A stretch of 64,000 nt of DNA, taken from contig NZ_CP108938.1 of NCBI RefSeq assembly GCF_036347135.1, positions 1,798,001 through 1,862,000 on the forward strand, read 5' to 3'. The notes under the pieces were generated by a model. The model had not been told where the DNA came from, searched no databases, and saw nothing but the letters and a program-made list of their open reading frames with translations. The stretch comes from Streptomyces sp. NBC_00775 (GTDB lineage: Bacteria; Actinomycetota; Actinomycetes; Streptomycetales; Streptomycetaceae). This document shows, one piece after another, positions 17,179 to 25,421 of the stretch. Made by a program: the position numbers and the translations under genes. Within the stretch, counting starts at the first letter, position 1. Every line of letters begins with the position of its first letter.

Positions 17179-18745
17179 ACAGTCCGTCATCGTCGTCGGG
17201 GCCGGGCCCACCGGTCTCGCCCTGGCCTGTGAGCTCGCCGCCGCGGGCGTGTCCTGCACGGTCCTCGAACGCCGGCTCGCGCCGTCCACGCAGTCCCGTG
17301 CCATGGGTCTGTACAGCAGGACCATGGAGGTGCTCGATCTGCGCGGGCACGCCGACGCGCTGGTGGCCCTTGGCCGGCCGGTCAGCCGGATGGTGCCCGC
17401 GCGCGGCGCCCGCGTCGACTTCGCCGAACTCGACACCCGGTTCCCCTACCTCAACGTCATCCCGCAGAGCCGCACCGAACAGGTGCTCCAGCAGCGCGCC
17501 CTCGACCTCGGCGTCACCATCGAGCGCGACACCGAGGTGTTCGGTCTGACGCAGGACGGCTCGGGCGTCACGCTCCAGGTCCGGGCGGGTGGCGGGGAGT
17601 GGGAGGAGAGCGCCGACTTCGTCGTCGGCTGCGACGGCGCCCACAGCGTCGTACGCGAACTCGCGGGCATCGCCTTCCGCGGCCGTACGTATGACATCGC
17701 ACCGATCCTCGCCGATGTGCGGCTGCGGAAGCCGCCGCCGGACGATGTGCTGATCGTGTCCGGTGGGGGCGGGGTCGTGGTGTCGGTGCCGTACGGCGAC
17801 GGGCTGTACCGGGTCGCGGTGGCTTGGCGGGACCGGCCGTGGACCCGGGAACCTGTGACGCTGGACGAGCTGAGTGAGGTGCTGACCGGGGCGCTCGGGT
17901 TCGATCCCGGGCCGTACGAGCCGGAGTGGCTGGCCCGGTTCAAGATCCATCAGCGGATCGCGGACCAGTACCGGATCGGGCGGGTGCTGCTGGCCGGGGA
18001 CGCGGCGCATCTGCACTCGCCGCTCGGTGGGCAGGGGTTGAACCTGGGGATCCAGGACGCCGTGAATCTCGGGTGGAAGCTCGCCGCGGAGGTGCAGGGG
18101 TGGGCGCCGGTGGGGCTGCTCGACTCGTATGAAGTGGAGCGGCGGCCGCAGGCTGAGCGGATTCTGCGGGCCACGGACCGGGCTACGCGGGCGGCCACCA
18201 GCGCGTCCGCGGGGGTGACCGCGGTGCGTCGGGCCGTTCTGGCGAAGGCGCTCTCGTATCGGCGGGTGCGGAAGGTTGCCGGGGAGACGATCTCGGGGTT
18301 GCGGAACGGGTACGTGCGGCGGGGGGCGCCCGGCGGTGGCTCCTCGGTGCGGGTCGGGCAGCGGGTGCCGGATCTGACGGTGCCGCGGCTCGGGGCGTCC
18401 CCGGTGCGGTTGTACTCGCTGATGCGTGACGGGCGGTTTCTGCTGCTCGATCTCGCGGAGGACGGGCGGCGTGCCGCGGTCACCGAGGCGTGGGGGTCGC
18501 GGGTGAGTCCGGTGCGGGTCGGTGTTCCGGTGCCTGAACTTCCGGGTGTGAGTGCCCTGTTGGTCCGTCCGGACGGGTATACGGCCTGGGTGGACGGCCC
18601 GGAGGATCCCGGCGGGCGCGAGGAGCGGCTTCGGCGCGCGCTGCATCAGTGGTGCGGGGTGGAGGGGCCGGCGTCTGTGGTGGCGGGGGCGGCAGAGGCG
18701 GCAGAGGGTCGTTCGCAGGAGCCTGCGGGCGCCGAACAGGCGTGA
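17162..18745 (+). CDS. FAD-dependent aromatic-ring-type monooxygenase (class A)
   Basis: 527 residues from a GTG at 17162, with AAGGAGGAA 7 bp upstream, overlapping the MFS stop. The three family fingerprints are present: dinucleotide-binding GAGPTGL (about 12-18), the DG motif VGCDGAHSVVRELAG and the GD motif LLAGDAAHLHSPLGGQGLN. The C-terminal thioredoxin-like domain (from about 395) places it with the large PHBH-type hydroxylases such as those that act on polyketides and phenols. It should use NAD(P)H and oxygen to hydroxylate or oxidatively rearrange the cluster product. A fragment of a related enzyme lies at 28913-29254. Confidence 0.9.
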   Translation: MANAPEQSVIVVGAGPTGLALACELAAAGVSCTVLERRLAPSTQSRAMGLYSRTMEVLDLRGHADALVALGRPVSRMVPARGARVDFAELDTRFPYLNVIPQSRTEQVLQQRALDLGVTIERDTEVFGLTQDGSGVTLQVRAGGGEWEESADFVVGCDGAHSVVRELAGIAFRGRTYDIAPILADVRLRKPPPDDVLIVSGGGGVVVSVPYGDGLYRVAVAWRDRPWTREPVTLDELSEVLTGALGFDPGPYEPEWLARFKIHQRIADQYRIGRVLLAGDAAHLHSPLGGQGLNLGIQDAVNLGWKLAAEVQGWAPVGLLDSYEVERRPQAERILRATDRATRAATSASAGVTAVRRAVLAKALSYRRVRKVAGETISGLRNGYVRRGAPGGGSSVRVGQRVPDLTVPRLGASPVRLYSLMRDGRFLLLDLAEDGRRAAVTEAWGSRVSPVRVGVPVPELPGVSALLVRPDGYTAWVDGPEDPGGREERLRRALHQWCGVEGPASVVAGAAEAAEGRSQEPAGAEQA

Positions 18746-18760
18746 GCCGGTGTGGGGGGC

Positions 18761-18873
18761 GGGGCCGTGCCGGTACGTCCAGCCCGTCGCCGGTGGGCAT
18801 TGCTGTTTGCTGCCACAGCATGAACTTGGCCATAACCACGTATGCGACGGGCTGGACGTACCGGCACGGCCCC
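18761..18873. repeat. 113-bp element with perfect 30-bp terminal inverted repeats
   Basis: Arms 18761-18790 and 18844-18873 are exact reverse complements, with a 53-bp spacer that itself contains TGCTG/CAGCA. Bases outside and inside the arms do not pair, so the arm ends are sharp. No obvious target-site duplication flanks it. It lies 15 bp after the monooxygenase gene, so it may be a miniature inverted-repeat element, a very strong terminator, or both. The rest of the 286-bp gap (18746-19031) is G-rich and holds no gene I can support. Confidence 0.8.
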
Positions 18874-19031
18874 TGGCGTGCGTCGTCGGGTGCGCCGCCG
18901 TCGTACCGGGTGGGGGTGGGTGGGGCGGTCGTGCGTCGCCGGCTGCGGATTGCGTGTCGGCTGGGGGTGGGTGCGACCCCGTGCGTCGGTGGGTGTGAGT
19001 GGCTTATTCGTGGCTGGGGTGGAGGGGCGTT

Positions 19032-19598
19032 GTGGAGCAGCGTGTGACATCTCGTTCGCAGCGGACGCGTGAGGCGATTCTGTATGCCGCGCGGCTGCAC
19101 TTTGCCGCTGAGGGGTATCAGCGGGCGACGATACGGGCCATCGCGGCCAGCGCGTCGATCGATCCCTCCATGGTCATGCGGTACTTCGGGAGCAAGGAGC
19201 GGCTGTTCGACGCCGCGCTCGATGTCGATCTGGGGCTGCCCGATCTTACGGGGACGCCGGTGGAGCGGTTGCCGCATGCTCTTGTCGCGCATTTTCTCGC
19301 GCCGTGGGAGCAGGACGCGGCCGAGGGGTCGCTGCGGCTGCTGCTGCGTTCGGCGGCGACCAATGAGCGGGCGGCGGAGCGGCTGCGGCGGGCGCTGCAC
19401 GAGCAGTTCACCAGCAGCCTGACGGGGGTGCTGGGCGCCGAGCGTGCGGCTGCGGGGAGTGGGCTGGTCGCCGCCCAGTTGTTGGGGGTGGCGTTCGCCC
19501 GGTATTTGCTGCGGCTTCAGCCCATCGCCGGGTTGTCCGTCTCCGCCCTGGCCGACCTTGTCGCCCCATCGATGCGGGCCGCGCTCGCTGATCTCTGA
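19032..19598 (+). CDS. TetR-family regulator 1
   Basis: 188 residues from the GTG at 19032, chosen because GGAGGGG lies 7 bp upstream; an in-frame GTG at 18999 has no ribosome-binding site. The N-terminal TetR helix-turn-helix is clear: TIRAIAASASIDPSMVMRYFGSKERLFDAAL. The C-terminal ligand domain resembles those of the regulators at 22726 and 23517 (shared layout ending in a VAFARYLL-like helix and an Ala/Leu-rich last helix). It follows the monooxygenase but is separated from it by the 30-bp inverted repeat. It is a candidate reader of the cluster's TCA-N8-TGA boxes, though no box lies in its own upstream region. Confidence 0.88.
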   Translation: MEQRVTSRSQRTREAILYAARLHFAAEGYQRATIRAIAASASIDPSMVMRYFGSKERLFDAALDVDLGLPDLTGTPVERLPHALVAHFLAPWEQDAAEGSLRLLLRSAATNERAAERLRRALHEQFTSSLTGVLGAERAAAGSGLVAAQLLGVAFARYLLRLQPIAGLSVSALADLVAPSMRAALADL

Positions 19599-19618
19599 GA
19601 TTCGGCCGATATGCGAAC

Positions 19619-19652
19619 GGGGCCCGTTGCCGCTCTTGCGGCAACGGGCCCC
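19619..19652. terminator. Bidirectional terminator between TetR1 and accE
   Basis: GGGGCCCGTTGCCGC (19619-19633) and its exact complement (19638-19652) form a 15-bp stem with a TCTT loop, between two convergent genes. Confidence 0.85.
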
Positions 19653-19661
19653 GGTTGTCCG

Positions 19662-19877
19662 TCAGTTGCGCCAGCTGTGGGGGGAGCGGTAGGGGGCGGT
19701 GGGCGCTGGGCGTTCCCAGAGGGGTATGACCGTTTCGGGTTTCGCCTCCGCCTCTGTGGTGGTGGGGGTGGCTCGGGTCAGGAGGACCGCGGTCAGGGCT
19801 GCCAGGTCCTCGGTGGGGAGGTCGCCGCCCTTGATCACGCGGACCAGGGGCTTCGCCGGCTCGGTGGCTGTGGTCAT
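19662..19877 (-). CDS. accE: Acyl-CoA carboxylase epsilon subunit
   Basis: 71 residues. The family hallmark is the N-terminal VRVIKGGDLPTEDLAALTAVL (Arg/Val-rich strand, then helix), followed by a Pro/Ala/Thr-rich linker and a C-terminal Trp-containing SPHSWRN motif, exactly the layout of the small subunits that stabilise and activate actinobacterial acyl-CoA carboxylase beta hexamers. It lies 15 bp after the beta subunit gene. A conserved ribosome-binding sequence GGAGCACC precedes the ATG. It should act with the adjacent beta subunit and a biotinylated alpha subunit encoded elsewhere. Confidence 0.88.
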   Translation of the reverse strand: MTTATEPAKPLVRVIKGGDLPTEDLAALTAVLLTRATPTTTEAEAKPETVIPLWERPAPTAPYRSPHSWRN

Positions 19878-19892
19878 GGTGCTCCTTCGGTT

Positions 19893-21467
19893 CTACTGGG
19901 GCGGGTTGCCGTGTTTGCGGGGGGCCAGGTCCGCGTGTTTGGTGCGCAGCATGCGGAGGGAGTCGATGAGGACCCGTCGGGTGTCGGCGGGGTCGATGAC
20001 GTCGTCGAGGAGGCCGCGTTCGGCGGCGTAGTACGGGTGCATCAGCTCGGTCTTGTACTCCTTGACGAGCTGGCGGCGGGTGGCCTCGGGGTCGTCGGCC
20101 GACTGGATGCGGCGGCGGAAGATGACGTTGGCGGCACCCTCGGCGCCCATGACGGCGATCTCGTTGGAGGGCCAGGCGTACGAGAGGTCCGCGCCGACGG
20201 AGCGGGAGTCCATGACGATGTAGGCGCCGCCGTAGGCCTTGCGGAGGATCAGGGAGATGCGGGGGACGGTGGCGTTGCAGTAGGCGTAGAGGAGTTTGGC
20301 GCCGCGGCGGATGATGCCGTTGTGTTCCTGGTCGACGCCGGGGAGGAAGCCGGGGACGTCGACGAGGGTGACGAGGGGGATGTTGAACGCGTCGCACATC
20401 TGGACGAAGCGGGCCGCCTTCTCGCTGGCGTCGATGTCGAGTACGCCGGCCAGGACCAGGGGCTGGTTGGCCACGATGCCGACGACCTGGCCGCCCAGGC
20501 GGGCCAGCGCGACGATCACGTTGGACGCCCAGCGTTCGTGGATCTCCAGGTACTCGCCGTCGTCGACCGTCTCCTCGATGACCTGGCGCATGTCGTACGG
20601 GCGGTGGCCGCCGGCGGGGACGAGGTCGAGGAGCCGGTCGCAGGAGCGGTCGGGCGGGTCCTCGGGAGGTGCGGCGGGGGCGGTCTCCCGGTTGTTCTGC
20701 GGGAGGAGGGAGAGGAGGTAGCGGACCTCTTCCAGGCAGGTCGCTTCGTCGTCGTAGGCGAAGTGCGCCACGCCCGACACCTCTGCGTGCACATCGGCGC
20801 CGCCGAGGCCACCCAGTGTGACCTTCTCGCCCGTGACCGTCTGGACGACGTCGGGGCCGGTGATGAACATCTGCGAGGTCTCCCGGACCATGAACACGAA
20901 GTCCGTGAGGGCCGGAGAGTAGGCGGCGCCGCCCGCACAGGGGCCGAGCATCACGCTGATCTGCGGGATCACCCCGGAGGCACGGGCGTTGCGGCTGAAG
21001 ATGCCGCCGTAGCCGGAGAGCGCGGTGACGCCCTCCTGGATACGGGCGCCCGCGCCGTCGTTGAGCGAGACGAGCGGGGCACCGGCGGCGACCGCGCGGT
21101 CCATGACGCGGTGGATCTTCTCGGCGTGTGCCTCGCCGAGGGCGCCGCCGAAGATGCGGAAGTCGTGGGCGTAGACGAAGACGGTGCGGTCGTGGACCGT
21201 GCCCCAGCCGGTGATCACGCCGTCGGTGTGGGGTCGGCGGTCCTCCAGGCCGAATCCGGTGGCACGGTGGCGGCGCAGTGGCTCCAGTTCTGTGAAGGAG
21301 CCTTCGTCCAGGAGGAGTTCGATACGTTCGCGGGCCGTGAGTTTGCCCTTGGCGTGCTGGGAGGCGGTGGCCTTCTCGTCCGGGCCCTGCCGGATCCGCT
21401 CGCGCAGTCCGTGCAGCTGGGCGACCCGTGCCCTGATGTCCGGGGCGGCCGCGTCGTCGGCGGTCAC
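19893..21467 (-). CDS. accB: Acyl-CoA carboxylase beta (carboxyltransferase) subunit
   Basis: 524 residues from the GTG at 21467, whose GTGA overlaps the KAS III stop. The carboxyltransferase fold is complete: GKLTARERIELLLDEGSF, the first oxyanion GGALGEAHAEKI, GAGARIQEGV, GPCAGGAAYSPALTDF and the second oxyanion region RKAYGGAYIVM. Residue choice at the specificity position cannot be assigned with confidence, so acetyl-, propionyl- or longer acyl-CoA are all possible. In this cluster it should carboxylate an acyl-CoA to supply malonyl- or alkylmalonyl-CoA to the PKS. No alpha subunit is in the window. Longer upstream reading frames run into the KAS III gene and are shadows. Confidence 0.9.
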   Translation of the reverse strand: MTADDAAAPDIRARVAQLHGLRERIRQGPDEKATASQHAKGKLTARERIELLLDEGSFTELEPLRRHRATGFGLEDRRPHTDGVITGWGTVHDRTVFVYAHDFRIFGGALGEAHAEKIHRVMDRAVAAGAPLVSLNDGAGARIQEGVTALSGYGGIFSRNARASGVIPQISVMLGPCAGGAAYSPALTDFVFMVRETSQMFITGPDVVQTVTGEKVTLGGLGGADVHAEVSGVAHFAYDDEATCLEEVRYLLSLLPQNNRETAPAAPPEDPPDRSCDRLLDLVPAGGHRPYDMRQVIEETVDDGEYLEIHERWASNVIVALARLGGQVVGIVANQPLVLAGVLDIDASEKAARFVQMCDAFNIPLVTLVDVPGFLPGVDQEHNGIIRRGAKLLYAYCNATVPRISLILRKAYGGAYIVMDSRSVGADLSYAWPSNEIAVMGAEGAANVIFRRRIQSADDPEATRRQLVKEYKTELMHPYYAAERGLLDDVIDPADTRRVLIDSLRMLRTKHADLAPRKHGNPPQ

Positions 21468-22543
21468 GGCGCGAGCGGGCCGACGCGGTCGCCGGCCGTG
21501 AGGAGGTACGGGACCGAGGGGTGCGCGCCGAGGGCGTCCTCGTGGGTGTCCATGGACCAGTTCAGCAGGGCGATGCCAAGGCTCATCCCGCCGCCGAACG
21601 CGGCCAGCACGACCAGGTCGCCCGGTGCGGCCGCTCCCTTGCGGTCCATCTCGGCGAGGGTGATCGGGACGGAGGCGGCGCCGGTGTTGGCGTAGCGCTC
21701 CAGGGTGAGGTGGAGGGCGGCGCGGTGCAGGCCGAGGTCGGGCCAGAGTTCGGCGAGCATGATGCCGTTGGCCTGGTGCGGGACGAAGTGCTGTACGGCG
21801 TCCGGCCTGACCTCGGCGTGGCGCAGGAGCCTGCCGATCTCGTACGGGAGGGTGCGGGTGACGAAGCCGCGTACGCCCCTTCCGTCCATGCGGAAGTAGT
21901 GGTCGCCGTCGGTCAGCGTCTGTGCCGAGGGCGGGCGGCGGCTGCCTCCCGCGGTGACCTCGATCAGGCGGTGGGCGTCGCCGCGCGAGACCAGGGAGAT
22001 CTGCCGCAGGCCGAGGCCCGGGGCGACCGGGCCGAGGACCGTCGCGCCGGCGCCGTCTCCGAAGAGGGCTGCTGTGCGGCGGTCGGTGTAGTCGAGGATG
22101 CGGGAGTAGATGTCGGCGCCGATGACCAGGCCGTGGCGGGGTTCGCCGTCGGCGGCGCCGGCCAGCAGCTTCTCCACCGTCTTGAGGGCGTAGACGAAGC
22201 CGCTGCACACCGCGTTGACATCGAAGGCGGCGGCCCGGTGGGCGCCGATGCGGTGCTGGACGAGGGCGGCCGTGGCCGGTTGCGGATGGTCGGGGGTGGA
22301 GGTGGCGACCACGACGTACGCGAGTTGAGCTGCCGTCAGACCCGCGCTTTCCAGGGCGCGTTGGGCCGCCACTACGGCCAGGTCCGAGGTGGCCTCGTGC
22401 GGGGCTGCGCGGCGCCGTTCGCGGATTCCGGTCTTGCGGACGATCCACTCGTCGGTCACGCCGGCGCCGTGCCCGATCTCCGCATTGCTGATGATGGCCT
22501 CGGGCAGGTAGGAGCCCACTCCGATGATGCCGATGGACTGCAC
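21464..22543 (-). CDS. 3-oxoacyl-ACP synthase III (FabH-like)
   Basis: 359 residues. The catalytic triad of KAS III enzymes is visible: C113 in NAVCSGF, His in FVPHQANGIM and Asn in YANTGAASVP. N-terminal GVGSYLPEAIISN and WIVRKTGIRERR are standard. It should condense an acyl-CoA starter with a malonyl unit to give a beta-ketoacyl thioester. Together with the 3-hydroxyacyl-CoA dehydrogenase (31221) and crotonyl-CoA carboxylase/reductase (32921) it forms the usual route to long or branched alkylmalonyl-CoA extender units. It is first in the minus-strand operon with accB and accE, 37 bp from a cluster operator box. Confidence 0.92.
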   Translation of the reverse strand: MQSIGIIGVGSYLPEAIISNAEIGHGAGVTDEWIVRKTGIRERRRAAPHEATSDLAVVAAQRALESAGLTAAQLAYVVVATSTPDHPQPATAALVQHRIGAHRAAAFDVNAVCSGFVYALKTVEKLLAGAADGEPRHGLVIGADIYSRILDYTDRRTAALFGDGAGATVLGPVAPGLGLRQISLVSRGDAHRLIEVTAGGSRRPPSAQTLTDGDHYFRMDGRGVRGFVTRTLPYEIGRLLRHAEVRPDAVQHFVPHQANGIMLAELWPDLGLHRAALHLTLERYANTGAASVPITLAEMDRKGAAAPGDLVVLAAFGGGMSLGIALLNWSMDTHEDALGAHPSVPYLLTAGDRVGPLAP

Positions 22544-22579
22544 GATTCCTCCTCGGGCAGCGGCGAGCCACTACTTAAC

Positions 22580-22652
22580 TCACCAGGCGTTGAAATCATC
22601 TTGGCAGAGCGGCTTGACTAATTCAACAGCGAGAGAGTTCACTTGGATGTGA
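22580..22652. promoter_or_regulatory. Two pairs of cluster boxes between KAS III and TetR2
   Basis: Near the KAS III start: 22580 (TCACCaggcGTTGA) and 22596 (TCATCttggCAGAG, weak right half), 16 bp apart. Near the TetR2 start: 22623 (TCAACagcgAGAGA, weak right half) and 22639 (TCACTtggaTGTGA), again 16 bp apart. The last is the core of a perfect TTCAC-N6-GTGAA palindrome (22638-22653). Each divergent promoter thus has its own pair. Confidence 0.65.
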
Positions 22653-22725
22653 ATTAATCGGCCGTGCGCCGGCACCTCGACCGTCGCGCCGGCCGACGCG
22701 CCTCACACCAACGGGAGTTGCAGCC

Positions 22726-23331
22726 ATGACCGTCACCACCGCAGGGAGCACGGCCGACGTGCGCGCCGAGGCGACCCAGGCCCTGATCTCCGCCGGGCGC
22801 ACCCTCTTCACGCAACTCGGCTACCGGCAGACCGGCTTCGCCGCCCTGGCGGAGGCCGCGGGGCTGGAGGAGGGGTTCGCCCGCGAGCTGCTGCCCGACA
22901 AGGCGGCGGTCTTCGGCGCGCTGATCGAGCGGACCGTCAAGGTGGCCGGAATACTCGGCCCGGCGGTGGCCGGGGGCATCGACGAGGACCTGCCCATCCG
23001 CCTCGCCCGCACGTATCTGGCATTGTGGGAGCCCAACGAGGAGGACTCCCCGATGATCGAGCTGTACCGGGTGGCACTGTCCGACCGGGAGGCCTCACAG
23101 GTGCTGCGTGAGCGCATCTCCAAGGCACTGAACGGCCAGGTGGACCATGAACTGCCGGGCGGGGAAGCGGAGTTGCGTACCGCCCTCTTCGGCGCACAAC
23201 TCGGCGGAGTAGCCTTTGCGCGACACCTCTTGAAGGTGGACGCCGTCGCCGCGGTCGACCTGGAGACGGTGGTCCAGACGATCACACCGGGGCTGCGGCA
23301 GACTCTGCTCGGGGGCGGCAGCGGGCGATGA
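22726..23331 (+). CDS. TetR-family regulator 2
   Basis: 201 residues. N-terminal TetR fold: ATQALISAGRTLFTQLGY then GFAALAEAAGLEEGFARELLPDKAAVFGALIE, with the recognition helix somewhat degenerate. The C-terminal domain ends in FGAQLGGVAFARHLLKVDAV, close in layout to TetR1 (19032) and TetR3 (23517). It is divergent from KAS III across a region with four operator boxes, so it is probably autoregulated and controls the extender-unit operon. Ligands of such regulators are often the pathway product or a butyrolactone-like signal; nothing here identifies it. Confidence 0.88.
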   Translation: MTVTTAGSTADVRAEATQALISAGRTLFTQLGYRQTGFAALAEAAGLEEGFARELLPDKAAVFGALIERTVKVAGILGPAVAGGIDEDLPIRLARTYLALWEPNEEDSPMIELYRVALSDREASQVLRERISKALNGQVDHELPGGEAELRTALFGAQLGGVAFARHLLKVDAVAAVDLETVVQTITPGLRQTLLGGGSGR

Positions 23332-23463
23332 CCGCGATCCTCGCGGTCGCGTGAACAGCATCCCGCGTGGAGCGGAATTTCACACCAACGGCTGGACATC
23401 ACCCTGTAGTTGCTGAGTGCCGTCTGTGGATGGAATCTCGGGGAACCGACTGATAGCATTGTT

Positions 23464-23479
23464 TTCACTACACAGTGAA
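23464..23479. promoter_or_regulatory. Perfect 16-bp palindromic cluster box before TetR3
   Basis: TTCACTacacAGTGAA is a perfect palindrome and fits the cluster box TCA-N8-TGA (23465-23478). It ends 37 bp before the TetR3 start codon, the usual place for an autorepression site. Confidence 0.7.
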
Positions 23480-23516
23480 TTACCCGCTCACGGAACCCCC
23501 GAAGTGCAGTGATCCC

Positions 23517-24239
23517 ATGACATCCAGGTCCGCAGACGGTTCGCCCACCCCCGCCCGAAAGTCCGCCCCCACCCGGCGGGCCGCCTCCCCGGCAGCGAAG
23601 AAGCCGCGCCCGGTGCGTGCGCGCAGCGGACGCCGGCCCGGGGACAGTGGCACAAGAGATCAGATCATGGAGTCGGCGCTCCACCTCTTCGCCGAACACG
23701 GTTACGCCAGGACGACCATCCGCGCGATCGCGGAGGCCGCCCAGGTGGATCCGGCACTGGTGCACCACTTCTTCGACAACAAGGAGGGGGTGTTCGACGC
23801 CGCGGTCAACTCGCCGCTCAGCGTCTCCTCCGTCTTCGACGAGTTGCCCCCGGACATGGCGGACGCCGGTACGGCGGAGGCCGCCTGGCTGGCCCGCGCC
23901 TATCTGTCGTTCTGGGAGAGCGAGGAAACCCGCTACGGCATGACGGCCATCTACCGGGCCGGTCTCGCCGACAGTGCCACCTCGGAAAGGCTCCGCGCCC
24001 GCGTGGAGGAAAGCACCAAGAACTGGGCGGCGAATTCCGGGTACCGGGACCATCCGGACGCCGAGACCCGCGCGGCCCTGGCCTCGGGGCACCTCGTCGG
24101 ACTCGCCATCATGCGCTATGTGCTCAAGGTCCATCCGCTGGCCGAGATGGACTTCGAGGAGTTCCTCGCCTGGGTCGTACCGGCCCTGGAACTGCGCCTG
24201 TCCACCGCACTGGAACCCCGCGGCGCCCAGAAGGACTGA
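23517..24239 (+). CDS. TetR-family regulator 3 with a long basic N-terminal tail
   Basis: 240 residues from the ATG at 23517. Residues 1-50 are a Lys/Arg/Pro/Ala-rich tail (for example KKPRPVRARSGRRPG) that is probably disordered and may add nonspecific DNA contact. The TetR domain follows: IMESALHLFAEHGYARTTIRAIAEAAQVDPALVHHFFDNKEGVFDAAV. The C-terminal domain shares the ending layout of TetR1 and TetR2. A perfect palindromic box (23464-23479) immediately upstream suggests autoregulation. An in-frame earlier start at 23475 would overlap that operator and is rejected. Confidence 0.88.
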   Translation: MTSRSADGSPTPARKSAPTRRAASPAAKKPRPVRARSGRRPGDSGTRDQIMESALHLFAEHGYARTTIRAIAEAAQVDPALVHHFFDNKEGVFDAAVNSPLSVSSVFDELPPDMADAGTAEAAWLARAYLSFWESEETRYGMTAIYRAGLADSATSERLRARVEESTKNWAANSGYRDHPDAETRAALASGHLVGLAIMRYVLKVHPLAEMDFEEFLAWVVPALELRLSTALEPRGAQKD

Positions 24240-24273
24240 CTGCTCGTCCGCGCGGCGTCCGCCGGACGGCCAA

Positions 24274-24306
24274 GAGCCGGCGGCTCCCTACCGGAGCCGC
24301 CGGCTC
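24274..24306. terminator. Bidirectional terminator between TetR3 and type III PKS
   Basis: GAGCCGGCGGCTCC (24274-24287) pairs perfectly with 24293-24306 over a CTACC loop, between convergent genes. Confidence 0.85.
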
Positions 24307-24356
24307 AACCATCTGCGCGAGCAAGGCCGTTGTGCGGAATCATGTGATGTTCCGCG

Positions 24357-25421
24357 TCACCCCCACTGACGCCAGACGGCACGCACGGCGATCAGGGACA
24401 CACCCGGGCCCGCCGCGATCAGCAGGCCGTGATCGCCGTCGACGGGCGATTTGACGAAGGTCCGTTCCAGGACGTCGAGGACGGAGACCGAACCCACGTT
24501 GCCCTGCTCCCGCAACGAGTCGCGGGCGAGGTCCACCATCGCGGGGTCGCAGCCCAGCCCCGCGACGATGGCGTCCAGGATTCTGGGGCCTCCGGTGTGC
24601 GAGACCACGAACCGCGGCGCGGGATCCGAACCGGGCGGCGCGCTGCGCTCCAGCCACTCCAGCAGACGCGGCATCGCACCTTCGACCGCATGCCGCAGCC
24701 TCGGCGAGTTGAAGGCGTGCAGCCCGTCGCAGTCCAGCCGGCTGCCCACGATGTCATGGCTGTTGGGGTGGACGTACTCCCAGGAGTCGATGAGTTCCAT
24801 ATGAGGGCCCTGCGCTTCGGTACGCACCACACAGGCGCCGGCCGCATCGCCGAAAAGCCCCTTCAGGATCATGCCGTCCAGGCCGGAGTCGCCCCGGTGC
24901 AGATAGTGGCTGAACACATCGGAACAGACCATGAGGACGGTGGATCCCGGGTGCGCGGTCACCATCTCCATGGCGCGGGCCAGCCCGAACACCCCTCCCG
25001 TACAGCCCACTTGACTCACCGGTATGCGACGGACAGAGGGTGGCAGCCCGAGCCTCTCCATCAGCAGCACGTCGAGCCCGGGCATCGTGTGGCCCGTCGC
25101 GCTGAGGACGACGAGGCCGTCGATGTCGGACGCGGCGAGACCCGCTTCGAAGAGCGCTCCGTGCGCGGCCTTCTCCGCCAGTTCCAGGCTGTCCATCAGA
25201 TGGGTGCGCGTCCGCTCCGCGAGTGAGGGGGCGGAGGCGAACTGCTGCTCCAGCGGCCGGGAGTACCACCGCGTATGGACCGTGGTGGCCCTGATGACCC
25301 GCCGGACGACGGCCAGACTGGGGTCATCCGGGTACAACTCGGTGATCCGGTCGAGCAGTTCATCGGTGGTCACCTGGAAGCGAGGCAGTGACACGACAGG
25401 GGCGCTGACGACGACGGACAT
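24357..25421 (-). CDS. Type III polyketide synthase
   Basis: 354 residues from the ATG at 25421 with GGAGGTCGT just upstream. The catalytic triad of the chalcone synthase family is present: C140 in SQVGCTGGVFGLARA, His in FVVSHTGGPRI and Asn in GNVGSVSVLDVL. Length is typical. It iteratively condenses malonyl-type extender units on an acyl-CoA starter to give pyrones, resorcinols or phenols. Whether it feeds the pyrrole polyketide, for example an alkyl or aromatic starter, or makes a separate compound cannot be told. It is a single-gene transcript, convergent with TetR3. Confidence 0.9.
   Translation of the reverse strand: MSVVVSAPVVSLPRFQVTTDELLDRITELYPDDPSLAVVRRVIRATTVHTRWYSRPLEQQFASAPSLAERTRTHLMDSLELAEKAAHGALFEAGLAASDIDGLVVLSATGHTMPGLDVLLMERLGLPPSVRRIPVSQVGCTGGVFGLARAMEMVTAHPGSTVLMVCSDVFSHYLHRGDSGLDGMILKGLFGDAAGACVVRTEAQGPHMELIDSWEYVHPNSHDIVGSRLDCDGLHAFNSPRLRHAVEGAMPRLLEWLERSAPPGSDPAPRFVVSHTGGPRILDAIVAGLGCDPAMVDLARDSLREQGNVGSVSVLDVLERTFVKSPVDGDHGLLIAAGPGVSLIAVRAVWRQWG

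Noticed and set aside
18646..19400. Minus-strand frames overlapping TetR1 and the 30-bp inverted repeat
   Set aside because: Pro/Arg-rich products without motifs; TetR1 on the plus strand has a clear domain and a ribosome-binding site.
21468..22571. Carboxylase beta subunit as an 892-residue protein
   Set aside because: The added N-terminal part is a shadow of the KAS III gene; the GTG at 21467 fits the family start and overlaps the KAS III stop.
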